Of a stretch of DNA of 61,920 bases, positions 42,566-51,222 are shown one piece after another; position 1 is the first letter of the stretch; each line of letters starts with the position of its first letter. The notes beneath the pieces were generated by a model. The model was not told where the DNA came from and did not search any database. It saw nothing but the letters and a program-made list of their open reading frames with translations. Location: positions 1-61,920 of the forward strand of contig JAFVSR010000086.1 in the NCBI GenBank assembly GCA_017503645.1, in the 5' to 3' direction. The stretch comes from Bacteroidaceae bacterium (GTDB lineage: Bacteria; Bacteroidota; Bacteroidia; Bacteroidales; Bacteroidaceae). The translations under genes were made by a program, and so were the position numbers.

Positions 42566-43096
42566 TTATACTTTTCTTTTTCTGTCGAAGAAGGGATTTT
42601 TAGAAGATGCGCTCACGGGAATGGCAATTATGAAGTTGCAACCATCCATCCAACCAAGTTGCTTGGCTGCATAGCCGGCCGAGTACATAACGCGTGTGTC
42701 GAGGCGCCAGTCGGCCGCGGTTGCACAAGCCGAGCCCACTGCAATACCCACGTCTATGGTGTTCATTGCGCAGGGGATGCCTGCTGGGCGGCTGTCGCAA
42801 GTGGGGCACCCGCAATAGGCACAATTAAGGCCCATAGGCTCCTCGTGCGAGCCTATCAATACAATGGCATCGGCCGAAAGGATATTGCCCGCATCGCGCA
42901 ACAAACCGCCGCGGCCAAGTCGCTCGCCTATGGCATTGAGTTCATCGCTGAGCTTTTGTATGTCTTCATCGGTAACAAGAGCCACCTCTATTATATCAAC
43001 TCCCTTTGCTTTAGGCGCTGTGCGTGCAGCTGTCATCATCTGCATAGCAGCCTCAATTACGTGTTTGCGGCGTATGTCGCGTTCATTGTATATCAT
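42566..43096 (-). CDS. DUF2148 ferredoxin-like protein
   Basis: 176 residues. The central block has a cysteine-rich pattern, NCAYCGCPTCDSRPAGIPC, which could bind an iron-sulfur cluster, followed by VGIAVGSACATAADW. The N-terminus has RTAPKAKGVDIIEVALVT, typical of DUF2148 proteins, which resemble nitroreductase-fold proteins. The function is not known. It is the first gene of the operon with aguA and aguB (stop and start directly adjacent), which suggests, but does not prove, a link with polyamine metabolism. Confidence 0.75.
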   Translation of the reverse strand: MIYNERDIRRKHVIEAAMQMMTAARTAPKAKGVDIIEVALVTDEDIQKLSDELNAIGERLGRGGLLRDAGNILSADAIVLIGSHEEPMGLNCAYCGCPTCDSRPAGIPCAMNTIDVGIAVGSACATAADWRLDTRVMYSAGYAAKQLGWMDGCNFIIAIPVSASSKNPFFDRKRKV

Positions 43097-43281
43097 AGCT
43101 TGTAATGTTTAATATCTTTGCGAAGATAAACAAAAAAAACGAGAGCATCTTATATGAATTGAAATTTTATGCGGTAAATGCGCTTTATTATGGGTTTATT
43201 ATTTGTTGTGGTAGAGTGTGTAACCATTCAAACTCCCCCAAAAAGTGTGAAAATGTAAAATTCTGTGTCGATAAAACTTTT

Positions 43282-43309
43282 TTTGCAATGGTAGTTTTTT
43301 GTAACTTTG
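43282..43309 (+). promoter_or_regulatory. Promoter of the lipoprotein PLD gene
   Basis: TTTG (43282-43285) and TAACTTTG (43302-43309) are separated by 16 bases, slightly short of the usual 19. The transcript should start near 43315. This favours ATG 43357 over the long frame from 43105. The rest of 43097-43281 holds no gene I can support. Confidence 0.65.
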
Positions 43310-43356
43310 CACCTTGTGCGAAAACAGCCTGCACTCGCTTTTACAATACCTCGCCA

Positions 43357-44610
43357 ATGAGAACGATATTAAAAAATATTTTACTTTTTGCCATCATCCT
43401 GTCGGTAGCCTCGTGCAGTAGTTTCAAGGCTATCGAGCGAGGGCACACTCTTCATTCCGACGAGGCATTCAAAACCTATCTGCAAAACGAGAATATCGAA
43501 ATCACCCAAAACAATGATGTGGAACTCCTCAATGGTGCCCACGCCAAATTCGCCGATATGTTCGGCGCCATTAAGGAGGCCAAGCATCACATCCACCTCG
43601 AATATTTCAATTTCCGCAACGATTCCATAAACAAGGTGCTCATTACGCTGCTTGCCCAAAAGGCAAAGGAGGGCGTGGAGGTGCGTGCGCTTTTCGATGC
43701 ATTCGGCAATATGTCCAACAATAAACCGCTCAAAAAAGAGCATATCGAAGCCATACGTGCGCAAGGGATAGAGCTTGTGAAATTCGATCCCATAAACTTC
43801 CCCTGGGTGAACCATTCTGTATCGCGCGACCATCGCAAGATAGTGGTTATAGACGGCCTTGTGGCCTATACAGGTGGCATAAACGTTGCCGATTACTACC
43901 TCACCGGCATCGAAGGGATAGGCAAGTGGCGCGACATACATACCCGTGTGGAGGGTGCTGCCGTAGCCAAGTTGCAGGATATATTTCTTGCTATGTGGAA
44001 CCGCGAAACAGGGCAGCAGATAGGCGGTTATAAATACTACCCGCAGCCTGCCGATGCAGGTGATGCCGCTGTGGCCGTTGTCGACCGCTGGCCGGGTAAA
44101 AATCCCAAACAGATGCGCCAAGTATATGCCAATGCCATAAATGCCGCCAAAGACCGCGTCACAATAGTGAGCCCATATTTTGTGCCGCTTAGGGTGATTA
44201 GGAAGGCAATAAACAAGGCACTCGAAGATGGCGTGAAGGTTAATATTATGCTCACCGCCGAGGGCGACATTCCGCTTGTGCCCGACGGTGTGTGGCGCAT
44301 AGGCTACAAGTTTATGAAGCGCGGTGCCAATGTGTATATGTACAACGGCGGTTTCAATCACTCGAAAGTAATGTGCGTGGATGATTCCTATATGACCGTG
44401 GGCTCCACCAACCTCAACAGTCGCAGCCTGCGTTACGACTACGAAACCAATATCTTTGTATTCGACAAGCAGGATACCCGTGACCTCTACGATATTCTTG
44501 CCCAAGACAAAAAAGAGAGTTTCCTTCTCACAAAGGAGATATACAAGGAGCGCTCCTGGTGGCGCCGTTTATGCGGTTTCTTTGTGGAACTGCTGACACC
44601 CATTATGTAA
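43357..44610 (+). CDS. Cardiolipin synthase-like phospholipase D, predicted lipoprotein
   Basis: 417 residues from ATG 43357. The N-terminus is a lipoprotein signal (AIILSVASC, lipidated Cys20) rather than the two transmembrane helices of classical cardiolipin synthase. Two PLD HKD motifs are intact: HRKIVVID (H159, K161, D166) and HSKVMCVD (H335, K337, D342), each followed by the usual GGxN/GSxN phrase. It could condense phosphatidylglycerol to cardiolipin or act on another phosphodiester from the periplasmic side. The export signal makes a standard cytoplasmic-face synthase unlikely. Its stop codon lies in a 50-bp perfect palindrome. Confidence 0.8.
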   Translation: MRTILKNILLFAIILSVASCSSFKAIERGHTLHSDEAFKTYLQNENIEITQNNDVELLNGAHAKFADMFGAIKEAKHHIHLEYFNFRNDSINKVLITLLAQKAKEGVEVRALFDAFGNMSNNKPLKKEHIEAIRAQGIELVKFDPINFPWVNHSVSRDHRKIVVIDGLVAYTGGINVADYYLTGIEGIGKWRDIHTRVEGAAVAKLQDIFLAMWNRETGQQIGGYKYYPQPADAGDAAVAVVDRWPGKNPKQMRQVYANAINAAKDRVTIVSPYFVPLRVIRKAINKALEDGVKVNIMLTAEGDIPLVPDGVWRIGYKFMKRGANVYMYNGGFNHSKVMCVDDSYMTVGSTNLNSRSLRYDYETNIFVFDKQDTRDLYDILAQDKKESFLLTKEIYKERSWWRRLCGFFVELLTPIM

Positions 44611-44650
44611 GATTAAAGGCTGCCGCGGCAGCCTTTAATCTTACATAATG
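44601..44650. terminator. 50-bp perfect palindrome at convergent gene ends
   Basis: Positions 44601-44625 are the exact reverse complement of 44626-44650, with no loop. It spans the last codons and stop of the PLD gene and abuts the CBM9-like stop at 44651. It is a bidirectional terminator by position, although only short A/T runs flank the GC core. Confidence 0.82.
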
Positions 44651-45298
44651 TTATTCAAATTCCAATGCACCGAAAAACTCCGGGCGGTGGAAACTCGGCT
44701 CTTTCCACTCGATTGGCGCCCACGATATGAAATGCGGGGTGGGCAGCTCATCGCCACATTTATAAAGGTTGCAACTCATCTTCTTGCCATCCCAGTTCTC
44801 TACACCGCTGCGGAACAAGGCGCTTGCGGGGATTACCTCAATCACGCTCCAGCTATGTTCGCCCTTGCGTAACGGGAAACACTCTGTGCCAAGCGACGGG
44901 TGGCGCTCAACGCTGTCGATAACACCCATAGGAGCCGACTCCTTTGGCTCACCGGCAGGGTGCCACGCAAGCAATAATTTGCCTGTGCAGGTGCACTCGA
45001 AGTTGTAGTAATCCATATTGCCCTCGGGCGACACAAAGAACTCCACGCAGGGGTCGGTCCAGGTTCTTCCCTGGTCCTCGGCTACCGCAGCCTGTATATC
45101 CTTTTCGGTAACGTCGAATTTTATATACAGTCTGTCGCTGCTGTGGAACAGCTTAGCCTCCACCTTGGGAGTGTAGGGAAACTCAGCAGGCCAGTTGCAG
45201 CAATCCACTGCGTGCCCCTCAACCAATGCAAATGCCTTTTCAATATCACTCACATTATTTGTCGCAGGTACTATTTTGGGTACAAAAATCTTTTTCAT
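44651..45298 (-). CDS. Carbohydrate-binding family 9-like protein
   Basis: 215 residues. The pattern resembles the CBM9-like domain: CCNWPAEFPYTPKVEAKLFHS, LYIKFDVTEKDIQA, DPCVEFFVSPEG, YYNFECTCTGKLLLAW and a closing CGDELPTPHFISWAPI. There is no signal peptide or lipobox, which is odd for a carbohydrate-binding protein and suggests a cytosolic role or an incomplete start. No enzyme module is attached. It is transcribed alone from a promoter at 45328-45335. The family has members of unknown function in Bacteroides. Confidence 0.72.
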   Translation of the reverse strand: MKKIFVPKIVPATNNVSDIEKAFALVEGHAVDCCNWPAEFPYTPKVEAKLFHSSDRLYIKFDVTEKDIQAAVAEDQGRTWTDPCVEFFVSPEGNMDYYNFECTCTGKLLLAWHPAGEPKESAPMGVIDSVERHPSLGTECFPLRKGEHSWSVIEVIPASALFRSGVENWDGKKMSCNLYKCGDELPTPHFISWAPIEWKEPSFHRPEFFGALEFE

Positions 45299-45327
45299 TG
45301 TTATGCTTTTTTTGTTTTACGTTTGGG

Positions 45328-45335
45328 CGAAGATA
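45328..45335 (-). promoter_or_regulatory. -7 box of the CBM9-like gene (TATCTTCG variant)
   Basis: Minus-strand TATCTTCG at 45328-45335, about 30 bases before the ATG at 45298. Confidence 0.5.
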
Positions 45336-45389
45336 AACCTTTTATTTGAAAAACCGCGAGGCGGGAAGAAAATATTATGGAATTTAAAC

Positions 45390-45397
45390 TATTTTTG
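45390..45397 (+). promoter_or_regulatory. -7 box of the TrmH-type methyltransferase gene
   Basis: TATTTTTG at 45390-45397, about 23 bases before ATG 45421; no clear -33 element. Confidence 0.5.
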
Positions 45398-45420
45398 CAT
45401 AGAGTAATACCCAAACCGTT

Positions 45421-46209
45421 ATGCCCATAATAGAGATAACATCGCTTGCAGCGGCAGGTCTGGAGCCATACAGCGCCCTCACCGATGCGCAGTTGCGCAA
45501 TAATGCCCATATCTTCATAGCCGAGAGCCCCAAAGTGATAGAACGCGCTCTCGATGCAGGCTTCCGTCCCCTGTCGCTTTTGTGCGAGCGCAAGCATATA
45601 GCCGGCGATGCTGCCGCCATAATAGCCCGCTGTGGCGATATACCTGTTTACACAGGCGAGCGCTCCCTGCTTGCCTCGCTCACTGGTTACACGCTCACCC
45701 GCGGCGTGCTATGTGCAATGCAACGCTCCACACAGCCCACGGTGTGCGATGTGTGCCGCGGCGCACGCAGGGTGGTGGTTATCGACGGGGTGGTAGATAC
45801 CACAAATGTCGGTGCCATCTTCCGCTCGGCGGCAGCGCTGGGCATAGACGCGGTGCTGCTCACACCACAATCGTGCGATCCTCTCAACCGTCGTGCAGTG
45901 CGTGTGTCGATGTGCTCGGTGTTTCTCGTTCCCTGGACTTGGCTGCCTGCTCCGGTGAGTTCGCTCAAGGAGCTTGGTTTCCGCACTGCGGCAATGGCCC
46001 TCACCGACAAATCCGTGTCGATAGACAACGACCAACTTGTAAACGAAGAAAAACTGGCAATAATAATGGGTAACGAAGGCGATGGCCTTGCCGCCGATGT
46101 AATTTCGGCTGCCGACTATGTGGTGCGCATACCTATGGCCTACGGAGTAGATTCCTTAAATGTGGCAGCGGCTGCTGCGGTTGCCTTCTGGCAATTGAGG
46201 GCAAGGTGA
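45421..46209 (+). CDS. SpoU/TrmH-family RNA methyltransferase
   Basis: 262 residues. An N-terminal substrate-binding domain (HIFIAESPKVIERALDAGFRPLSLL) precedes the SPOUT knot with its three motifs: NVGAIFRSAAALGIDAVLL (1), IIMGNEGDGL (2) and VRIPMAYGVDSLNVAAAAAV (3). It would 2'-O-methylate rRNA or tRNA with SAM. RlmB- and TrmH-like members are hard to separate by eye, so no target is claimed. It is cytosolic and a single-gene unit between divergent CBM9-like and convergent glsA. Confidence 0.9.
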   Translation: MPIIEITSLAAAGLEPYSALTDAQLRNNAHIFIAESPKVIERALDAGFRPLSLLCERKHIAGDAAAIIARCGDIPVYTGERSLLASLTGYTLTRGVLCAMQRSTQPTVCDVCRGARRVVVIDGVVDTTNVGAIFRSAAALGIDAVLLTPQSCDPLNRRAVRVSMCSVFLVPWTWLPAPVSSLKELGFRTAAMALTDKSVSIDNDQLVNEEKLAIIMGNEGDGLAADVISAADYVVRIPMAYGVDSLNVAAAAAVAFWQLRAR

Positions 46210-46285
46210 TGCCTCTTCAAAGATTTTCATTCTTGTTGTAACAAATATGTAAAATCTCCGTCATATAGAAAAACGTTGAAAAATG

Positions 46286-46315
46286 AAACAGGGCAATTCG
46301 CGAATTGCCCTGTTT
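46286..46315. terminator. 30-bp perfect palindromic terminator (TrmH-type gene/glsA junction)
   Basis: A loop-free palindrome, AAACAGGGCAATTCG and its reverse complement, lies between the convergent genes and gives short T runs both ways. Confidence 0.8.
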
Positions 46316-46324
46316 GCTTATCAA

Positions 46325-47308
46325 CTAACACTCAACGGTCTGCTTTTCTGCAATCGTTACCCTGTCGCCACTGAAAACGTTCAGCCCCAATCGCTTCATA
46401 ATGTGTGCGATGGCCTTCTGTGCTCTCACGGAATTTCCGGCAGCGTCTATTGGCGGCGAAAAAGCGGCAATACCAAAGGCTCCGGGGAGAACACCCAAGA
46501 TACCGCCGCCCACGCCAGTTTTTGCAGGGATTCCCGTGCTGAAAAGCCAATCGCCCGTCTTTTCGTAGAACCCCACGGTGGCTATCATCGAAACAATTTT
46601 GTTTGTCAGTTGCCGTGGAAAAACCTCTCTCCTGGTTACAGGATTCACGCCGCTGCCGGCTATGGTGCCCGCAAAAACCGCGAGTTGGCTTGTTGTAACT
46701 CCCAAAGAGCATTGGCGCGTGTACAGGTCGAGCGACATCTCAGGCTCATCATATATGCGGTTGTAGCTCTTCAGAAGCCAAGCTATTGCACGGTTGTTGT
46801 GGTTGCTCACGCTCTCCGATTTGTAAAGCTCGTCTATAAGCGGGAGATGGCTGCCACACAATTCATCAATATTGTGCTGTATATTCTCCCATTTGAGGCG
46901 CTCGTCACCCACGGGGCGCACCATACTGACAGCGGCAATGGCTCCTGCATTTACCAATGGAGTAGAAGGGTGGTCTTTCTCCAACAGTAGAGCCATTATT
47001 GAGTTGAAAGGCAGTCCGGTGGCGTCGGCACCTATCATATCCATTATGGTGTTTGCACCATAATCCTTTAGCACCAATAATGCTGTTGCTACTTTGGAAA
47101 CAGACTCAATACCAAAGCGGTAGCTGCTGTCGCCGGCCTCAATAATTTCGCCATCGGGCAAGCATACTGCTATTGCAAACAACTCACTGTCGATATGTGC
47201 AAGATAGGGAATGTAATGGGCGTTTCGCCCGCTTTTTTCATTCCTGAAGCGCTCGTAAGCCTCATTTACCGCAGCACGCAGTTCCTCTTTTGTAATCCTT
47301 CTCTCCAT
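46325..47308 (-). CDS. glsA: Glutaminase A
   Basis: 327 residues of the serine-dependent beta-lactamase-like glutaminase family. The SxxK pair is S69-V-S-K72 in GIESVSKVATAL. Other family phrases are MGxDATGLPFNS (here IGADATGLPFNS), NAGAIAAVSM and GVGGGILGVLPG. It hydrolyses glutamine to glutamate and ammonia, which both consumes acid and feeds GadB. The start lies 9 bases after the gadB stop, so it belongs to a gadB-glsA operon. GadC, the usual antiporter partner, is absent here. Confidence 0.94.
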   Translation of the reverse strand: MERRITKEELRAAVNEAYERFRNEKSGRNAHYIPYLAHIDSELFAIAVCLPDGEIIEAGDSSYRFGIESVSKVATALLVLKDYGANTIMDMIGADATGLPFNSIMALLLEKDHPSTPLVNAGAIAAVSMVRPVGDERLKWENIQHNIDELCGSHLPLIDELYKSESVSNHNNRAIAWLLKSYNRIYDEPEMSLDLYTRQCSLGVTTSQLAVFAGTIAGSGVNPVTRREVFPRQLTNKIVSMIATVGFYEKTGDWLFSTGIPAKTGVGGGILGVLPGAFGIAAFSPPIDAAGNSVRAQKAIAHIMKRLGLNVFSGDRVTIAEKQTVEC

Positions 47309-47317
47309 AGCTGTATA

Positions 47318-48745
47318 TTATTTTCCGGTGTGGGTATATACCGTTCCTTTAACTTTGATGTTACTCTCTATTGCAATGCGCGAGGGGGTGGGGTATTGCA
47401 GTTTGTCGAGCTCGGCAACGGCTGCGGCAATGTCCGACAACAACTGGTCGGCCATATCGCGGCTGAATCCGTTGCGCACCACAAGACGCATCACAATGGT
47501 CTTTTCCAGTTTTGCAGGCAGCGTGTAGGCCGGTACCATCCAGCCGTTCTGCTTCAGCTTGTCCTGCAGGTCGTAAAGAGTCCATTTCCCTCTCTTCATA
47601 TACTCCTCCTTCATCTCCCAGATGAACAGCGGGTTGGTAACCTCGTCGCTGTAGTTGCGGAAGGGCTTCATCTTGCCTATCTCGTTATGCAGATATTTGG
47701 TAATCTCCATAGAATTGTGCTGTATGGCCTTGTAGCCCTCGAAACCGAGCCTTATAAATTGGTAGTACTGTCCCAGAATCTGTGCTGCGGGGCGCGAGAA
47801 GTTAAGGCCCACCTGTGTCACATCGGCGCCAAGGTAGTTTACACTGAACGACATAGAGTCGGGCAAGTATTTCTTATCCTTCCACACAACCCAACCTACA
47901 CCGGGATAAACAAGGCCGTATTTGTGGCCGCTGGTGCTTATCGAGAGCACCCATTTGAGGCGGAAATCCCACTCCTTTTGGGGCTCCAGGAATGGCAGAA
48001 TGAAACCTCCCGATGCTGCATCTACGTGAATGGGAATTTCGTAGCCCGTCTTTTTGTTATACTCGTCGAGCGCATCGTTCAGCGCCTTCACATCGTCGTT
48101 AAGACCGGTCCAGGTTACGCCCTGGATGGGTACCACACATATAGTGTTTTCGTCGCACATTGCGATAGCCTCCTGCGGGCACAGAGTGAGTTTTTCCGTT
48201 GTGAGGGGCACGGTGCGCATCTCAATCTGCCATAGTTGGGCAAATTTCTCCCACACCACCTGATAGCCCGACGAAATCACAAAGTTGGGTTTGTCGCAAG
48301 GCTTGCCCTCGGCCTGGCGGCGTTTCTTCCAGCGTTGCCAGGCTGCCACACCGCCCAGCATACAGGCCTCGCTTGAACCTATGCCAAGCGCTCCGGCTTT
48401 CCATTTGGCCTTTTCGGGTGTGTTCCACAAGTTTGCAATAATATTTATGCACTTTGCACACATTACGGCTATGCGTGGGTACTCCGTCTCGTCGATGTAG
48501 TTTATTGCAATGGCATCGTTCATCAATTTGGTGGCATAGGAGTCCATATATGTTGTGACAAACGTGGCAAGGTTCAGCCTGGGCTGTGTCTGCGCATAAG
48601 TTTCGTCCTTTACCATCTGATATGCAATTTCGGGTGTAGTGGGTTTTTGGGGAATCTTGTCGGTGGGTGCCGATTTCAACATCTCCTGCGAACCGAATAC
48701 CGATGTCGTTACACCGGTCTCCTGTAAATCTTCTTTCTGTTTCAT
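47318..48745 (-). CDS. gadB: Glutamate decarboxylase
   Basis: 475 residues. The PLP lysine is K275 in SISTSGHKYGLVYPG, and the aspartate contacting the cofactor ring is in HVDAASGGFILPF (about 240-252). The enzyme decarboxylates glutamate to GABA, consuming a proton, as in bacterial acid resistance and gut GABA production. ATG 48745 was chosen; the frame could start 12 codons earlier (48781), but that extension is not conserved in type. Followed closely by glsA. The 157-base gap to the divergent MFS gene holds no box I would defend. Confidence 0.95.
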   Translation of the reverse strand: MKQKEDLQETGVTTSVFGSQEMLKSAPTDKIPQKPTTPEIAYQMVKDETYAQTQPRLNLATFVTTYMDSYATKLMNDAIAINYIDETEYPRIAVMCAKCINIIANLWNTPEKAKWKAGALGIGSSEACMLGGVAAWQRWKKRRQAEGKPCDKPNFVISSGYQVVWEKFAQLWQIEMRTVPLTTEKLTLCPQEAIAMCDENTICVVPIQGVTWTGLNDDVKALNDALDEYNKKTGYEIPIHVDAASGGFILPFLEPQKEWDFRLKWVLSISTSGHKYGLVYPGVGWVVWKDKKYLPDSMSFSVNYLGADVTQVGLNFSRPAAQILGQYYQFIRLGFEGYKAIQHNSMEITKYLHNEIGKMKPFRNYSDEVTNPLFIWEMKEEYMKRGKWTLYDLQDKLKQNGWMVPAYTLPAKLEKTIVMRLVVRNGFSRDMADQLLSDIAAAVAELDKLQYPTPSRIAIESNIKVKGTVYTHTGK

Positions 48746-48902
48746 ATTTCTAAAGTTTAGGTGAGTAAAAAGTCCTTTCACAGCTATTAAACGCCCATAT
48801 AAGGCACCCTGTTCGCGCTTTTACTTTTTTTATGTTTTCACATTCTTCTGAACAAAATTGCCATAGGGTTTGTTGCCCGTAGAGAAACAAACAATTTTTA
48901 TT

Positions 48903-50093
48903 ATGAAAATAGAAACAGGAAAAGGGTACATTACCCTATGGGCGCTTGTGGGCGTGTGGTCCATTTCGGCACTTACTTCGCTCCCCGGCCTTGCCGTGTC
49001 GCCCATACTTGGCGATTTGTCAAGTATTTTCAAAACTGCAACCGAGTTCGACATTCAGATGCTCACCTCGCTTCCGTCACTCCTTATCATACCGTTTATA
49101 TTGTTGTCCGGCAGGTTGAGTGCCGGCGTTGGTTATCTGCGCCTGCTGGTTACAGGGCTTGCGCTCTTTCTTGTTTGCGGTGTGCTCTATCTCCTTTGCT
49201 CCACTATCACCCAACTCATTGTGGTTAGCGTGTTGCTGGGTGTTGGCGCTGGTATAATCACTCCTCTCTCCACCTCACTCATCACCCGCTTCTTTACCGG
49301 TGAGTATCGTACACGGCAGTTTGGTTACAGTTCGGCTATAAATAATCTTTCTCTTGTGGCTGCAACCGCCATTACCGGTTATCTTGCTGAGGTTCAGTGG
49401 CGTTTACCTTTTTTAGTCTATTTATTGCCAATAGTTTCGCTCTTTCTTGTGGGTAATATAAAGAGTGCCGAAGTTACATCGCCCACCGCCCCCGAGGGTG
49501 TGAAACAGGGTGGTGCGCTCCTCACAAAAGGAATAGATTACCCGCCGCTCATACGCCTTATGCTCTATTATCTTCTCATCACCTTTATGGTTATGGCAAT
49601 AAGCGTGAACCTGCCGTTCCTTATGGCCGGACACGGCTACAGCTCGGGCACGTCGGGCCTGGTCATCTCGCTGTTCTTTCTTTTTATAATGTTGCCGGGC
49701 CTTTTCCTCAATAAGATAGTTGCCTTTTTGCGTGGCAGGGAATTTATCGTATGCCTACTGCTTATTTCTTGTGGTTTGTCAATAATTTTCTTTAGTTATC
49801 ACGTTGCGCTCATTACCTTTGGCGCCTTCCTAGCCGGCATAGGATACGGCATTGCGCAACCCTGTATATACGACCGCACTGCGTCTGTGGCGAGCGCCGG
49901 TAGTGCGACCTATGCAATGGCATTGGTAATGACAATGAACTATGTTGCAATAGTGATATGTCCGCCTGTTGTGGATTATCTGCAAAAGTTGTTTGCAGTA
50001 AAGAGCGCGGGTTTTGCATTTGCTCTGGATGCCTGCATAGGGCTTGTGGCTGTTGTTGTTTTGGCTGTCAGGAATATGAATAAACGTCGTTGA
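48903..50093 (+). CDS. MFS transporter
   Basis: 396 residues with about 12 hydrophobic segments. It begins KGYITLWALVGVWSISALTSLPGLAVSP, has the loop-2-3-like FILLSGRLSAGVGYLRLL, and a second half with GHGYSSGTSGLVISLFFLF and GIGYGIAQPCIYDR. The phrase content resembles the NimT/CynX-type and multidrug-resistance-like families of the major facilitator superfamily. The substrate is unknown. It is divergent from gadB, so a role with glutamate or GABA is a possibility only from position. It precedes the EamA gene by 2 bases. Confidence 0.85.
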   Translation: MKIETGKGYITLWALVGVWSISALTSLPGLAVSPILGDLSSIFKTATEFDIQMLTSLPSLLIIPFILLSGRLSAGVGYLRLLVTGLALFLVCGVLYLLCSTITQLIVVSVLLGVGAGIITPLSTSLITRFFTGEYRTRQFGYSSAINNLSLVAATAITGYLAEVQWRLPFLVYLLPIVSLFLVGNIKSAEVTSPTAPEGVKQGGALLTKGIDYPPLIRLMLYYLLITFMVMAISVNLPFLMAGHGYSSGTSGLVISLFFLFIMLPGLFLNKIVAFLRGREFIVCLLLISCGLSIIFFSYHVALITFGAFLAGIGYGIAQPCIYDRTASVASAGSATYAMALVMTMNYVAIVICPPVVDYLQKLFAVKSAGFAFALDACIGLVAVVVLAVRNMNKRR

Positions 50094-50095
50094 TA

Positions 50096-50992
50096 ATGAA
50101 TAATCTGCTCAAAGGTTCGTTGGCGCTTGCCACATCGCGCGTCATAGGCGGTCTCAACGTGAACTGTACCAAATTTCTGCTGCCGCTTTGGATAACACCA
50201 ATGGGATATGTAACCCTGCGTTTGCTTTTCGGTACCGCATTCTTTTGGTTACTTGCCATATTTGACAAACCAGATACCTCGTCAACGCACGACAAAGTGC
50301 GCCTTCTGCTGCTTGGCGCCGTGGCGGTATTTGGGTATATGTCGCTCTATGCCGTGGGTATGAGCTATACCACGCCTGTGAATTTTGCCATCTTCAATGC
50401 CACGCAGCCCATTTGGGTATTCGTTATTTCGGTATTTTTGCATAACGAAAGGGTTACCAAGGGCAAGGTGTGTGGTATTCTTATGGGCTTTGGCGGTGTG
50501 GTGGCAGCATCGCTCGCATCGCCCGTGCACGACTTAGCTTCCGACCGCTTTTTGGGGAACGGCATCGCGCTGGTAAGTGCGCTTTGCTATTCGATATATC
50601 TCATATGCTCGGCAGGCTTGCTGCGCCGTGTGAGCAATCTTGTAATGTTGCGTTATACATTCCTGGGTGCCACTTTTTCGGCACTCTCTGTTTCTATCTT
50701 CACAGGCTTTTCTACCCCAATGTTCATCACGCATTTCAATGCCACGGCTGCAATGGTATTCCTGCTTGTGCTCATCTTTCCCACGGTGGTGAGCTATCTG
50801 CTTGTTCCCATAGGCATAAAATACCTGAAAACCACCCTTGTGGCTATCTATGGCTACATATCCTTGGTTGTTGCAACGGTGGTTTCATTATTGTTGGGGC
50901 AGGATCGTTTCGATATCTTTTTGCTCATCGCCCTGCTGTTGATTTGCGGTGGAATATATCTTGTGAGCGTGTCGGAAAGGGTGAGAGGGTGA
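50096..50992 (+). CDS. EamA/DMT-family transporter
   Basis: 298 residues with ten hydrophobic segments in two EamA repeats: the first ends near IFNATQPIWVFVISVFLHNERVTKGKVCG, the second near YLLVPIGIKYLKTTLVAIYGYISL. The family exports amino acids, purines or other small metabolites. The start ATG 50096 lies 2 bases after the MFS stop; a TTG at 50090 would overlap it. Co-transcription with the MFS gene is likely. The following 230 bases hold a promoter for the next gene and nothing else I can support. Confidence 0.85.
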   Translation: MNNLLKGSLALATSRVIGGLNVNCTKFLLPLWITPMGYVTLRLLFGTAFFWLLAIFDKPDTSSTHDKVRLLLLGAVAVFGYMSLYAVGMSYTTPVNFAIFNATQPIWVFVISVFLHNERVTKGKVCGILMGFGGVVAASLASPVHDLASDRFLGNGIALVSALCYSIYLICSAGLLRRVSNLVMLRYTFLGATFSALSVSIFTGFSTPMFITHFNATAAMVFLLVLIFPTVVSYLLVPIGIKYLKTTLVAIYGYISLVVATVVSLLLGQDRFDIFLLIALLLICGGIYLVSVSERVRG

Positions 50993-51187
50993 TTCGTCTA
51001 TAAAAATGCATCTCTTTCTGTTGTGTTTCAATCAGATGGCGATAAAATATAAGACACCGGTGTGCAAAATGTCTGTTTTTTATTGAAAAACGAAGAATAA
51101 GATGCAAAAACAAAGGTTTTTTGGGAAAAATAAAACGTTTGTTGATAAATTTATCTTAAAATATTAGCATCTTGTCGAATAGTTTTG

Positions 51188-51195
51188 TATTTTTG
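51188..51195 (+). promoter_or_regulatory. -7 box of the TlpA-like gene
   Basis: TATTTTTG at 51188-51195, about 28 bases before ATG 51223. It favours this start over the ATG at 51172, which would precede the box. Confidence 0.55.
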
Positions 51196-51222
51196 TGGCC
51201 TAAATTGGTAATAGAGATAAAA

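Noticed and set aside
43105-43356. An 84-residue extension of the PLD protein
   Set aside because: The promoter at 43282-43309 lies inside it and the lipoprotein signal begins exactly at the inner ATG.
43381-44505. A 374-codon minus-strand frame opposite the lipoprotein PLD gene
   Set aside because: The PLD protein has both HKD motifs, so the opposite frame is a shadow.
47195-48235. A 346-codon plus-strand frame opposite gadB
   Set aside because: Entirely covered by gadB and the 3' part of glsA; no motif, no promoter.
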